From the NCBI RefSeq assembly GCF_000010525.1, contig NC_009937.1, positions 3,229,501 through 3,293,500 of the forward strand: 64,000 bases of DNA. Reading direction: 5' to 3'. This DNA comes from Azorhizobium caulinodans ORS 571. GTDB lineage: Bacteria; Pseudomonadota; Alphaproteobacteria; Rhizobiales; Xanthobacteraceae. The position numbers and the translations under genes are program-made. The notes beneath the pieces are model-generated. The model worked only from the letters and a program-made list of their open reading frames with translations. It was not told the origin of the DNA and did not search any database. This document shows positions 1 through 11,129 of the stretch, piece by piece (positions within the stretch are counted from its first letter, which is position 1; each line of letters opens with the position of its first letter).

Positions 1-153
1 GAGATCCCTGAGCCGGGCGCGCAGTTCGTCCGAAGGCCCCTCGGCCAGCCCGGCCTCCACGGCGGCGAGGAAGGCCTCCGAGATGGCGTCATCCGCATCC
101 CGGATCGGCGGCAGCAGAGTGGCGACATCCACGGCCTCGGCTTCCTCGCGCAT
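1..153 (-). CDS. N-terminal fragment of an unidentified protein, possibly MgtE-like
   Basis: The first 51 codons of a leftward gene lie here and the rest is outside the window. The ATG is at 151-153 (complement), and a GAGGAG ribosome binding site sits about seven bases upstream, so the start is well supported. The visible peptide is acidic and alanine/leucine-rich, with no complete motif. The composition resembles the N-terminal helical domain of MgtE magnesium channels, but this is only an impression from a short stretch. Function should be treated as unknown. Confidence 0.5.
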   Translation of the reverse strand, partial: MREEAEAVDVATLLPPIRDADDAISEAFLAAVEAGLAEGPSDELRARLRDL

Positions 154-438
154 GGCTCGCCTCCTCAAGGGTCAGGATTGATATGGGCCGGCCGGAGGTC
201 TAGAGCCTGCTCCGGACCGGCTGAGCCGGAGCCGCCTGCGCATCGCCCCTTCCAGGGCGCGATGCCGCTGCGGCTGTCCGGCCGAACCGCTCACCGGGCG
301 TGGACGCGGCCGCACCTGCCTATCGACGGACAGGAGCGGTCGGTTCCACGGTCAGGACCATGATTCCGCACTGCAACGGCTCTAAGGGGCGGGCGCGGAC
401 AAGGCAACGGGCCCATGCCCTTACAGGAGCCGCACGGC
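154..438. other. Intergenic region between divergent genes
   Basis: About 285 bases with no convincing gene. It must hold the promoters of the leftward partial gene and the rightward deacetylase. A 7-bp inverted repeat (GCTCCGG at 209-215, CCGGAGC at 226-232) follows a TCTAGAGC string at 199-206. A CTAGAG string also bounds the palindromic element near 49.0 kb. No clear promoter hexamers were identified. Confidence 0.4.
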
Positions 439-1269
439 ATGCCCGCCAGCAATGTAAGTCGCACCTGCGTCCTTCTCGCCACGGTTCTGGCGGCCGTGCT
501 CTCGTTCGCGCCCGCTCGGCCCGCATCCGCGGCGTCGGCGGCCGCCGCCTGCCCCGGCCGACCGGATGCGCTCGGCACCACGCGCGTGATCGAGGTGCCG
601 GCGGGGGTGCAGGTGGGCACCAAGTCCTTCCCCCAGACCCTGCCGCTGGAGAAGGGCGAGGTGGTGCTGACCTTCGATGACGGCCCCTGGCCGCACACCA
701 CCGCCGCCATTCTCGACGCCCTGAAGGCCGAATGCGTGAAGGCGACCTTCTTTCTCATCGGCGAGAACGCCCGAGCCCGGCCCGAACTGGTGAAGCGGGA
801 GATCGCCGAAGGACACACGGTCGCCCACCACTCCATGACCCATCCCGATGCGACGCTCGCCAAGCTGCCCTTCCCTGCCGCGATGGCGGAGGTCACGAAG
901 GGCATGGCGGCGGACGATCTCGCCGCCTATGGCAGCGCCGGATCGGCCGAGCAGCTGGCACCGCGTGTGCCCTTCTTCCGCTTTCCCGGCTTTGCTTCCA
1001 CCCCCGAGTTGCTGGAAGCGCTCCGGGCCCGCGGTGTCTCCGTCTTCGGAGCGGACTTCTGGGCGTCCGACTGGAACAAGATGACGCCGGAGCAGGAACT
1101 CGCCCTCGTCCTGCAGCGCCTCGACGCGACCGGCGGCGGCATCGTGCTCTTCCACGACACGAAAGCACAGACGGCGGCCATGATTCCGGCGTTCTTGCGG
1201 GCTTTAGCTCAGCGTGGCTACCGCGTGGTCCACATGGTTCCCGCCCGCCAGCGCGCGACCGAACGTTAG
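439..1269 (+). CDS. Secreted polysaccharide deacetylase (NodB/CE4 family)
   Basis: A 276-residue protein of carbohydrate esterase family 4, which removes acetyl groups from N-acetylated polysaccharides such as peptidoglycan or chitin-like oligomers. The N-terminus has a Sec-type signal peptide (about residues 1-32, cleaved near ASA). NodB motif 1 is TFDDGP at residues 78-83, motif 2 is HSMTH at 131-135, and motif 3 is RFPGF. A DFWASDW segment and a C-terminal GGGIVLFHD complete the fold. The D and two H residues of the metal triad are present, so it should be active. I chose the ATG at 439 because CAGGAG lies nine bases upstream; an in-frame ATG at 415 has no such site. It is followed 121 bp later by a paralogue. 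The substrate cannot be inferred. Confidence 0.85.
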   Translation: MPASNVSRTCVLLATVLAAVLSFAPARPASAASAAAACPGRPDALGTTRVIEVPAGVQVGTKSFPQTLPLEKGEVVLTFDDGPWPHTTAAILDALKAECVKATFFLIGENARARPELVKREIAEGHTVAHHSMTHPDATLAKLPFPAAMAEVTKGMAADDLAAYGSAGSAEQLAPRVPFFRFPGFASTPELLEALRARGVSVFGADFWASDWNKMTPEQELALVLQRLDATGGGIVLFHDTKAQTAAMIPAFLRALAQRGYRVVHMVPARQRATER

Positions 1270-1390
1270 CTTGTCTCCACCGCCCGCAGGCGCAGAACCT
1301 GCGGACGCGGAAGCGCCACGGGCCGTTCGCAACGGGCGGCCCCGTCTTCAGAAGCGGCGTCGCCGTCCGGCGCCATGCGGGTTACGGCAC

Positions 1391-2665
1391 ATGCGTTCCA
1401 TCCTCCTGGCGGGGCTCGTCGCCTCCATCGCAAGTTCAGCCCTCGCACAGTCGGTTCTCCCGGCCGCGCCTTCCCCGCAGTTGCCGGCCGCTCCGGCGCT
1501 TCCCGCCGCTGCCCCCATCGCTCCCGCGGTCCCGGCCGCTGCCGCCGCGAGCGCCACGCCCGCCAGCACCGGGGCCGGCCTGACGCCGCCGCCGCAACTG
1601 CCGCCGCCCTCCGCCTGCCCCGGCAATCCCGATGCGCTCGGTGTCTCGCGGGTGATCGCCATCGATCCGAAGACCAGCCCCTTCCTCGGCCGGCTGCAAT
1701 ACAAGCAGACGCTGCCGCTGGAAAAAGGCGAGGTGGTGCTGACCTTTGACGATGGCCCGCTGGCGCCCATGACCACCCGCGTGCTCGACACGCTGGCCCA
1801 TGAGTGCGTGAAGGCCACCTTCTTCATCGTCGGCCGCATGGCCCATTCCAATCCGCACCTGCTGCAGCGGACGCTGGCGGACGGCCACACCATCGGCACC
1901 CACAGCGAGACCCATCCGCTCATCTTCCCCAAGCTCACGCAGGAAGCGGGCGTTCAGGAGATCGAGCAGGGCTTCGCCTCCGTCACCAAGGCGCTCGCGC
2001 CGGTGGGCGCCGCGCCCAATCCGTGGTTCCGCTTCCCCGGTCTCGGCCGCACCAAATTCTACGAGGCCTATACGCAGGAGCACGGCATCGCCGTCTTCAG
2101 CGTGGACGAGGTGGCCGACGACTGGATGCATCTGAAGCCGGAAGAGGTGGAGAAGCGTGCCCTCGACCGGCTGGAGGCGCGGGGCGGCGGCATCCTGCTG
2201 CTGCACGACATCCAGCCTGCCACTGCCGTCATGCTGCCGAACCTGCTGCGCGAACTGAAGGCGCGCGGCTTCCGCATCGTGCATGTGGTGCCGGCGACCG
2301 CCGGCATGGTGGCGAGCCTCCCCGGCCCCGGTCCGCGCGGGCATATCCAGCCCGCCGCAGCCAGCGCGACCACCGCCGCGCCCGGCACCGCTCCGGCCAA
2401 GCCCGCGCAACCCAAGCCCGCGACCGCGCCGAAGCCCGCAACACCCGCGACGGCCACCGCCCGTCCCGTCCCCCCCACACCGCGGACGACAGCGACCACC
2501 GCCGCCGCGCCGGCTGAACCCGCCGCCACGGGCGCCCCCCAGGCCATCTCCCCCCACGCGCAGGCCGGTGATGGTGGCTCCGATGCGCCGGGCCTCGGCC
2601 AGTTCTGGCCGCGCCTGTGGAACGACACGATGAAGGGCCTGTCGGGCGGCACCGACAAGAACTGA
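1391..2665 (+). CDS. Secreted polysaccharide deacetylase with Pro/Ala-rich C-terminal tail
   Basis: A 424-residue CE4/NodB-family deacetylase, paralogous to the gene just upstream. Both share a CPG-x-PDALG segment and the string QTLPLEKGEVVLTFDDGP. A signal peptide covers about residues 1-20 (cleavage after ALA). A proline/alanine linker of about 55 residues precedes the catalytic domain. Motifs are TFDDGP, HSETHP, RFPGLG, DDWMHL and GGGILLLHD. After the domain comes a low-complexity tail of roughly 100 residues rich in Ala, Pro and Thr, absent from the first paralogue; it may span or bind the cell wall. The start at 1391 fits the signal peptide, while a longer frame from 1214 would bury it behind an arginine-rich stretch. 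Likely a tandem duplication followed by divergence. Confidence 0.83.
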   Translation: MRSILLAGLVASIASSALAQSVLPAAPSPQLPAAPALPAAAPIAPAVPAAAAASATPASTGAGLTPPPQLPPPSACPGNPDALGVSRVIAIDPKTSPFLGRLQYKQTLPLEKGEVVLTFDDGPLAPMTTRVLDTLAHECVKATFFIVGRMAHSNPHLLQRTLADGHTIGTHSETHPLIFPKLTQEAGVQEIEQGFASVTKALAPVGAAPNPWFRFPGLGRTKFYEAYTQEHGIAVFSVDEVADDWMHLKPEEVEKRALDRLEARGGGILLLHDIQPATAVMLPNLLRELKARGFRIVHVVPATAGMVASLPGPGPRGHIQPAAASATTAAPGTAPAKPAQPKPATAPKPATPATATARPVPPTPRTTATTAAAPAEPAATGAPQAISPHAQAGDGGSDAPGLGQFWPRLWNDTMKGLSGGTDKN

Positions 2666-2720
2666 GAGGCGTGGTTGCGGTTCTGGCCCGACCGCCGCCC
2701 TCCAGTAGACTGGATTGGTC

Positions 2721-3242
2721 TCAGTCTTCGAAGCGGCGCTGCATGAGCAGAACGTCGTGCCTCTGGCCATCTGTCCCGAGGAAATGTTCGTCCATGACGC
2801 CCACGCGACGGTAACCGAAACGTTCATGAAGCCGAATCGAAGACGGGTTGTCGGTGCGTATTTCAGCCAGAAGACTGATCAGACCCAGTTCCTCGCGTGC
2901 GATCATCAGCAGGGCGCTTAGCGCTACAGCGCCGACGCCGCGGCCGCGGTAGCCTTCCGCAAGCGCAATACCGCCATATGCCTTCGGCGGCTCGTCGACC
3001 CGACTGATCTGGATGAAGCCAACGGCTGCGCCGTCCGTTTCGGCGATGACGCGAAAAAGCCCGCCTGGCGCCGAGGACCGCCGCGCGATCCATTCCCTGA
3101 CAGCGTCGTCGTCCGTCCGCTCAGGAACCGAAAGGAGCATGTTCTGCAGCCGGGAATCGCGGCGCATCTGAGCCAGAACGGCAAAATCAGCATCCACCGG
3201 CCGTCGGGCGATGAAGCCGGACACCGCCACGCAATCGCTCAT
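2721..3242 (-). CDS. GNAT-family N-acetyltransferase
   Basis: A 173-residue single-domain acetyltransferase of the GNAT (RimJ/RimL-like) type. The acetyl-CoA pyrophosphate loop is visible as GYRGRGVG near residues 95-102. The late motif LHERFGYRRVG near 135-145 is typical of the family's beta-5/alpha-4 region. The protein is cytoplasmic with no signal peptide. It is transcribed convergently with the deacetylase pair and is not in an operon. The ribosome binding site is weak (AGG only). The acceptor, whether a protein N-terminus, amino sugar or small amine, cannot be told from sequence. Confidence 0.8.
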   Translation of the reverse strand: MSDCVAVSGFIARRPVDADFAVLAQMRRDSRLQNMLLSVPERTDDDAVREWIARRSSAPGGLFRVIAETDGAAVGFIQISRVDEPPKAYGGIALAEGYRGRGVGAVALSALLMIAREELGLISLLAEIRTDNPSSIRLHERFGYRRVGVMDEHFLGTDGQRHDVLLMQRRFED

Positions 3243-3411
3243 ATGAAGAACCTACCGCGCTGATAATAAGAGCTCATATACAAGCTGACGCTGACGCGAA
3301 GCTAACGCAACGAGAGCCGGCCTTTCGCGATCGCACGTTCCCGTGTGACGGGCCAAGCGGACGGGAAGCGGGTGCAGATGGCCGGAACCGGCAGAGGCGA
3401 AAGCGGAAAAG

Positions 3412-3449
3412 AAAAAGGCCCGCCGGATCGCTCCGGACGGGCCTTTTTT
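3412..3449 (-). terminator. Rho-independent terminator of tRNA-Leu, near-symmetric
   Basis: A GC-rich hairpin (GGCCCGCCGGA pairing with TCCGGACGGGCC, one bulge) is flanked by a run of A on the left and a run of T on the right. It could therefore act in both directions. On the minus strand it begins 11 bases past the CCA end of the tRNA gene. Confidence 0.8.
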
Positions 3450-3460
3450 CTACCAAAACC

Positions 3461-3545
3461 TGGTGCGGACGAGAGGACTCGAACCTCCACGGGTCTCCCC
3501 ACTAGCACCTCAAGCTAGCGCGTCTACCAATTCCGCCACGACCGC
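3461..3545 (-). tRNA. tRNA-Leu(GAG)
   Basis: Read on the minus strand this is an 85-nt class II tRNA with encoded CCA end. The anticodon stem CTAGC/GCTAG encloses the loop TTGAGGT, giving anticodon GAG (leucine CUC/CUU). The long variable arm GTGGGGAGACCC and the T-loop GGTTCGAGTCC are canonical. The acceptor stem GCGGTCG/CGTCCGC pairs at six of seven positions and has a T:T mismatch at pair 5-68. The terminator follows directly. Anticodon identity is secure; the mismatch is discussed as a finding. Confidence 0.95.
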
Positions 3546-3672
3546 AGTCAGGGATGGTGTCCGGTGCCGGCTTCATTCGAAGCACCCCGGCGCCGGGAGC
3601 CCTCGTCTAGCAAATCGAATCCGCGGCCACAAGGCCTCACAGTCGGCTTAAGACAGTTCTATATACGCACCT

Positions 3673-4416
3673 GTGGATGGCACCTCCGCCACTCTCCAGA
3701 ACCTGAGCCAGATGAACGTTTCCTCGCGCCCGCGCTCGACGCTGACCACCGCCTTCCTGCCGAAGGACGCCGCCGCCCCGCCCGTGGACTGGACCATCAG
3801 CGACACGCCCGTCGCCTATCCGGACGCGGTCGCCGCCATGGAGGCGCGCGCCGCCGCCATTGCCGCGGGCGAGGCGCCGGAACTGGTGTGGCTGGTGGAG
3901 CATCCGCCCCTCTACACCGCCGGAACCAGCGCCCGGCGCGAAGACCTGATCGACCAGCGCTTCCCCGTCTATGAGAGCGGGCGCGGCGGGCAGTTCACCT
4001 ATCACGGTCCCGGCCAGCGGGTGACCTATGTGATGCTGGACCTCAAGCGCCGCGATCCGGATCTGCGCCGCTATGTGGGGGCGCTGGAGGCGTGGCTGAT
4101 CGCGACGCTCGCCGCCTTCAACATCACCGGCGAGCGGCGCGAGGACCGGGTGGGCGTGTGGGTGCCGCGCGGCGGCGGCGTGGAGGACAAGATCGCCGCC
4201 ATCGGCATCCGCGTGCGCCAGTGGGTGAGCTTCCACGGCATCTCGCTGAACGTGGACCCGGACCTCACCCATTTCGGCGGCATCGTGCCCTGCGGCGTGC
4301 GCGAGCACGGGGTGACGAGCTTCACCGACCTCGGGCTGCTGGTCTCCATGCCGGAAGTGGACAGCGTTCTGCGCGTCGCCTTCGAGGAGATCTTCGGGCC
4401 GACGCGGCTCGCCTGA
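3673..4416 (+). CDS. lipB: Octanoyl-[ACP]:protein N-octanoyltransferase LipB
   Basis: LipB moves octanoyl groups from acyl carrier protein to lipoyl domains of 2-oxoacid dehydrogenases and the glycine cleavage system; LipA then inserts sulfur. The 247-residue protein has the family signature [13 protein letters not shown] near residues 103-115, then [15 protein letters not shown] and [13 protein letters not shown]. The catalytic pair corresponds to Lys173 and Cys207 in this numbering. It is cytoplasmic. Two starts are possible: 3673 and 3712 (Met14); neither has a strong ribosome binding site, and the first 30-40 residues are poorly conserved in character. The neighbouring ruvX is convergent, so lipB is probably monocistronic. 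Confidence 0.95.
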   Translation: MDGTSATLQNLSQMNVSSRPRSTLTTAFLPKDAAAPPVDWTISDTPVAYPDAVAAMEARAAAIAAGEAPELVWLVEHPPLYTAGTSARREDLIDQRFPVYESGRGGQFTYHGPGQRVTYVMLDLKRRDPDLRRYVGALEAWLIATLAAFNITGERREDRVGVWVPRGGGVEDKIAAIGIRVRQWVSFHGISLNVDPDLTHFGGIVPCGVREHGVTSFTDLGLLVSMPEVDSVLRVAFEEIFGPTRLA

Positions 4417-4458
4417 CCGCGCTGGCGCACGGGCGGCGGCAAAACGCGCCGCCCCCTT

Positions 4459-4956
4459 TCAGAACCGCCGGCCGTTCAGGAAGTCGATGGCCCCTTGCAG
4501 GATGAAGGCGGCGGCGTGCTGGTCGATGACATTCGCCCGCTTGGCCCGGCTCACGTCCGCCGAAATCAGCGCCCGCTCCACCGCCACCGTGGACAGGCGC
4601 TCATCCCAGAAGGCGATGGGCAGGCCGGAGAGGCGGGCGAAGTTGCGGGCAAAGGCACGGCTCGCCTGCACGCGCGGCCCCTCGCTGCCGTCCATGTTCA
4701 GGGGCAGGCCGAGCACGAAGGCCACCGCCTTGCGCTCGCTCGCCAGCACCATCAGCCGCTCGGCATCCTGCGTGAACTTGGTGCGCTTCACCGTTTCCAC
4801 GACGGTGGCGAGACGCCGGTCGGGATCGCAGGTGGCCACCCCGATGGTCTTGGTGCCGAGGTCGAGCCCGAGCAGCGAACCGCGTTCGGGCAGCGCCGCC
4901 GCGATCTCGGCAAGGGGGCCAACGGTGGCGGCGGGCTTCGGCGTCTCGTCTGTCAT
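4459..4956 (-). CDS. ruvX: Putative pre-16S rRNA nuclease / Holliday junction resolvase-like YqgF
   Basis: A 165-residue RNase H-fold protein of the YqgF/RuvX family, linked to 5' maturation of 16S rRNA and historically described as a Holliday junction resolvase. Visible motifs are LGLDLGTKTIGVA (first acidic residue), GLPLNMDGSEGPR, DERLSTVAVERAL and the terminal DQHAAAFIL. The start at 4956 is preceded by AAAGGG at a good distance. An upstream in-frame ATG at 5016 would add 20 residues that do not look like the family. The gene is divergent from the UPF0173 hydrolase and convergent with lipB. Confidence 0.92.
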   Translation of the reverse strand: MTDETPKPAATVGPLAEIAAALPERGSLLGLDLGTKTIGVATCDPDRRLATVVETVKRTKFTQDAERLMVLASERKAVAFVLGLPLNMDGSEGPRVQASRAFARNFARLSGLPIAFWDERLSTVAVERALISADVSRAKRANVIDQHAAAFILQGAIDFLNGRRF

Positions 4957-5111
4957 GCGCCCTTTAAGCAGCCTTTGCAGGCTCTGGCCACTCGTCCGCA
5001 CGGCGGTGTGAACCACAGGAGCGGCGGGTGCGTTGCGGGCGCGGGGCCCTTCACCGATACTCCGCCGCCATTCGATCCCTCCCTTGCGTCTTCATCCGAA
5101 AGGGCTTTCCC

Positions 5112-5822
5112 ATGAAGATCACCTGGCTCGGCCATGCCGCCTTCCGCCTCGATTTCGCCGGCACGGCGGTGCTCATCGACCCCTTCCTCACCCACAATCC
5201 GGTCTTCAAGGGCGATGTGGCGGAGGTCTCGAAGGGCGTCAGCCACATCCTTCTCACCCATGGCCATTCCGACCATATCGGCGACACGGCTGGCATCGTG
5301 AAGGCGGCCGAGGCGGAGGGGCGCAAGGTCATCGTGGTGGCCAATCCCGAAGTGTGCGGCTTCCTGAGCGGACAGGGTCTGTCTGCCTTCGAGCCCATGA
5401 ACACCGGCGGCACGGTGAAGCTCGACGGCTTCTCCGTCACCATGGTGCGGGCGGACCATTCCTCGGGCGGCGATGGCTCGAACCCCACCTATCTCGGCAA
5501 TCCCAACGGCCTCATCGTGAAGGCGGCGGGCGAACCGACGCTCTGGCATCTGGGCGACACGGACCTGTTCTCCGACATGGCCCTCATCAGCGAAATCCAT
5601 CAGCCGAAGGTGGCCATCGTGCCCATTGGCGACCGCTTCACCATGGGGCCGGAGACGGCGGCGCTGGCGGTGCGGCGCTTCATTTCGGCCGAGACGGTGG
5701 TGCCCTGCCACTACGGCACCTTCCCCCTGTTGGTGCCGGATGCCTCGGGCTTCGTCGCCGCCCTTCAGGGCCACAGCGCCAAGGTGGTGGTGCCGAACAG
5801 CGGGGAAAGCTTCGAGGTCTGA
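5112..5822 (+). CDS. UPF0173-family metal-dependent hydrolase (metallo-beta-lactamase fold)
   Basis: A 236-residue metallo-beta-lactamase-fold protein of the conserved UPF0173 (YtkL/YddR-like) group. It starts MKITWLGHAAFRL and carries the di-metal motif THGHSDHIGD near residues 53-62. Further candidate ligands are the ADHSS histidine, the LGDTD aspartate and the CHYGTFP histidine. All expected ligands are present, so it should be an active hydrolase, but the physiological substrate of this family is unknown. The start at 5112 has GAAAGGG just upstream. It is followed 66 bp later by recQ in the same direction and may share its transcript. Confidence 0.88.
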   Translation: MKITWLGHAAFRLDFAGTAVLIDPFLTHNPVFKGDVAEVSKGVSHILLTHGHSDHIGDTAGIVKAAEAEGRKVIVVANPEVCGFLSGQGLSAFEPMNTGGTVKLDGFSVTMVRADHSSGGDGSNPTYLGNPNGLIVKAAGEPTLWHLGDTDLFSDMALISEIHQPKVAIVPIGDRFTMGPETAALAVRRFISAETVVPCHYGTFPLLVPDASGFVAALQGHSAKVVVPNSGESFEV

Positions 5823-5888
5823 GCCTCCTCACCCCCCGCCCGGTGTCGCGATGCGTTGCCCGCGCGCCGGGCGGGAGTATAAGGGGCC

Positions 5889-7715
<1,827 letters not shown>

Positions 7716-7817
7716 AGGTGTGTTCCGAAGCCGGTGGGTCATGCGTCTGGCCCCGGCATGAGGCTTTCACCCGCCCGATGCCCTTGCTATAGCGGCCTTA
7801 GTTTTAAGGAGCATGTC

Positions 7818-8101
7818 ATGTCCGTCGATCAGGCGACCGTCCGCCGGGTGGCGCATCTCGCGCGCATCGCGGTGAGTGAGGAGGAGCTGGAGCCGCTCAA
7901 GGGCGAGCTCAACGCCATCCTCGCCTTCGTGGAGCAACTGGCCAATCTCGACGTGGCCGACGTGGAGCCCATGACCGGCGTCATCCCCATGGAACTGCCC
8001 ATGCGCGAGGACGTGGTCACCGACGGCCACTATCCCGAGAAGATCCTCGCCAATGCCCCGGAAGCCGAAGGCGGCTTCTTCACTGTTCCGAAGGTGGTGG
8101 A

Positions 8102-8105
<4 letters not shown>
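7818..8105 (+). CDS. gatC: Asp/Glu-tRNA amidotransferase subunit C
   Basis: The 95-residue GatC subunit of the GatCAB amidotransferase, which wraps around GatA and stabilises its assembly with GatB. The complex converts Glu-tRNA(Gln) and/or Asp-tRNA(Asn) to Gln-/Asn-tRNA. Family features are the N-terminal [17 protein letters not shown], then [14 protein letters not shown] and the C-terminal FFTVPKVVE. The start at 7818 has AAGGAG six bases upstream. The stop overlaps the gatA start by four bases (ATGA), indicating translational coupling. Confidence 0.96.
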
Positions 8106-9570
<1,465 letters not shown>

Positions 9571-9583
<13 letters not shown>

Positions 9584-9888
9584 TCTCCGAACAGGAGGCG
9601 GCCGCGCGCCGCCTCCTGAAGCACCTGCGGGGCGAGATCGACGCCATCGACGACCGGCTTGTCGATCTGCTCACCACCCGCCTCGGCGTCGTGGAGCGGG
9701 TGATCGCCATCAAGACGGACGCCGGCATTCCGGCCCTGCTGCCGGATCGCGTGGAGGAGGTGGTGGCGCGCGTACGGAGCCGGGCGCAGGACACCGGCCT
9801 GCCGCCGGACCTCTCCGAGAAGCTCTGGCGCACCCTGATCCAGTGGACCATCGACTATGAGGACGCGCGGCTCGGCCGGGACGGCTAG
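9571..9888 (+). CDS. AroQ-type chorismate mutase domain protein
   Basis: A 105-residue all-helical protein with the pattern of class II chorismate mutases: [20 protein letters not shown] near residues 18-37, [21 protein letters not shown] and a C-terminal helix [13 protein letters not shown]. It would convert chorismate to prephenate for Phe/Tyr synthesis. Small proteins of this shape can also be isochorismate-pyruvate lyases, so the call is at domain level. The start codon is GTG at 9571, inside the end of gatA, with no separate ribosome binding site, implying coupling to gatA translation. Its stop TAG shares bases with the stop of the opposing glycosyltransferase in one CTAG tetramer. Confidence 0.75.
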
Positions 9889-10991
9889 CGCTTGACGAGG
9901 TTCCGCTTGCGCAGCGAGCGGAACAGGCGGCGGCCGACCGCTTTCCAGTAGGCCCTGGCCAGTTTCGACGTGGAGGCGGTGAGCCGGTCCATCTCCAGTT
10001 GCAGCGCATTGCGCTCCGCAATGACACGGGCGACCGCATCCGCGCTCATGTCGCCGCCCGCCGCCTTCACCAGCGCGTCTCCGGCTGCCGCGCGCGCGAT
10101 GAGCTGGTCGAACAGGCCGATCACCTGTGCATAGGGCGGGGAGACCGCCAGCTCCGGCCATTTCAGCGTGCCGCGCCGCTCCGTGAAGGGCCGGTCGGCG
10201 GCCGCCTCCAGCGCATAGCCGGCGCAATAAGCGGGGATGATGGCGGCGGACGGGCTGAGCGCAAAGCGTGGCTCGTCCCGCAGCGCCTGCGCGCCCGCCA
10301 CCAGCGTCGGCACGAAGTTCGCCGTGTAATCCTCCCGGCTGCGCCAGCCCACATAATGCTTCATGCATTTGACCGCGATCTGGTCCACGGAGCGGATCGC
10401 GAAATGGGCCAATGGGACGCGCGGCAGCGTGTGGGTGGGCACCCGCACGCCGTGGCTGAGGAGCGAATGGTTGCCCTCGTCGAAGGCGAGCGTCGCATCC
10501 TTCAGCAGAGCCTTGGGGGCAAGGCTCTTGAAGACGCTGGCGGGATTGTAGCCGAGCGACTGGCGCACCCGCGTCAGCGGATCGGCGATGGCCATGTCGT
10601 CATTCGGGCCGGCGAGATAGCGCATCTCCGCAAACGCCCCGGCCATGCCGGCGGGGATGGCGGCAAGGTCTTCCTCGAACACCGCGCGGTCGCTCGCGCA
10701 GATCATCTCGTCGGCATCGAGGGGCAGGATGATGTCCCAGTCCTCATGCTTCTGGATGAGGCGCATGGCCGCCGTGGTGCGCCGCGCCTGATGGAAGGCG
10801 CCGGTCCAGCCATCCTCCAGCACCCGCACCGCGTCGCTCTCGGCGCACAGGCGCCGCAGGATTTCCGGCGTGTTGTCCGTGGAGCGGTCGTCGATGATGT
10901 ACATGCGATCGACGAAATGGAGGTTGTGCCGGACGAACCCCTCAAGGATGTCGGCCTCGTCCTTGACGAGGGAGATGGAGGCGATGCGCAT
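9885..10991 (-). CDS. Family 2 glycosyltransferase
   Basis: A 368-residue GT-A fold glycosyltransferase. The N-terminus MRIASISLVKDEADILEGF and the segment IIDDRSTDNTPEIL are typical of the nucleotide-sugar binding half. The DxD-type metal motif is LPLDADEM near residue 90. The protein is soluble and ends in a basic helix, as in enzymes that dock on the membrane for lipopolysaccharide or capsule synthesis. The start at 10991 was chosen because conserved sequence begins there; a longer frame from 11054 adds 21 unrelated residues. It lies antisense between gatA and gatB. Donor and acceptor are unknown. Confidence 0.8.
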   Translation of the reverse strand: MRIASISLVKDEADILEGFVRHNLHFVDRMYIIDDRSTDNTPEILRRLCAESDAVRVLEDGWTGAFHQARRTTAAMRLIQKHEDWDIILPLDADEMICASDRAVFEEDLAAIPAGMAGAFAEMRYLAGPNDDMAIADPLTRVRQSLGYNPASVFKSLAPKALLKDATLAFDEGNHSLLSHGVRVPTHTLPRVPLAHFAIRSVDQIAVKCMKHYVGWRSREDYTANFVPTLVAGAQALRDEPRFALSPSAAIIPAYCAGYALEAAADRPFTERRGTLKWPELAVSPPYAQVIGLFDQLIARAAAGDALVKAAGGDMSADAVARVIAERNALQLEMDRLTASTSKLARAYWKAVGRRLFRSLRKRNLVKR

Positions 10992-11129
10992 GAAGGGGGC
11001 CGACCTCGGACTGTGACAGGGCGCCATGTCTAGAGCGCGAACGGGTTGTGTCAATCGCTGCGGTTGCCACGCTTTGCCGGGGGGAGTAGGGGACAGGGCA
11101 GACCGTTTTCACATCCGCAAGGGATAGCG

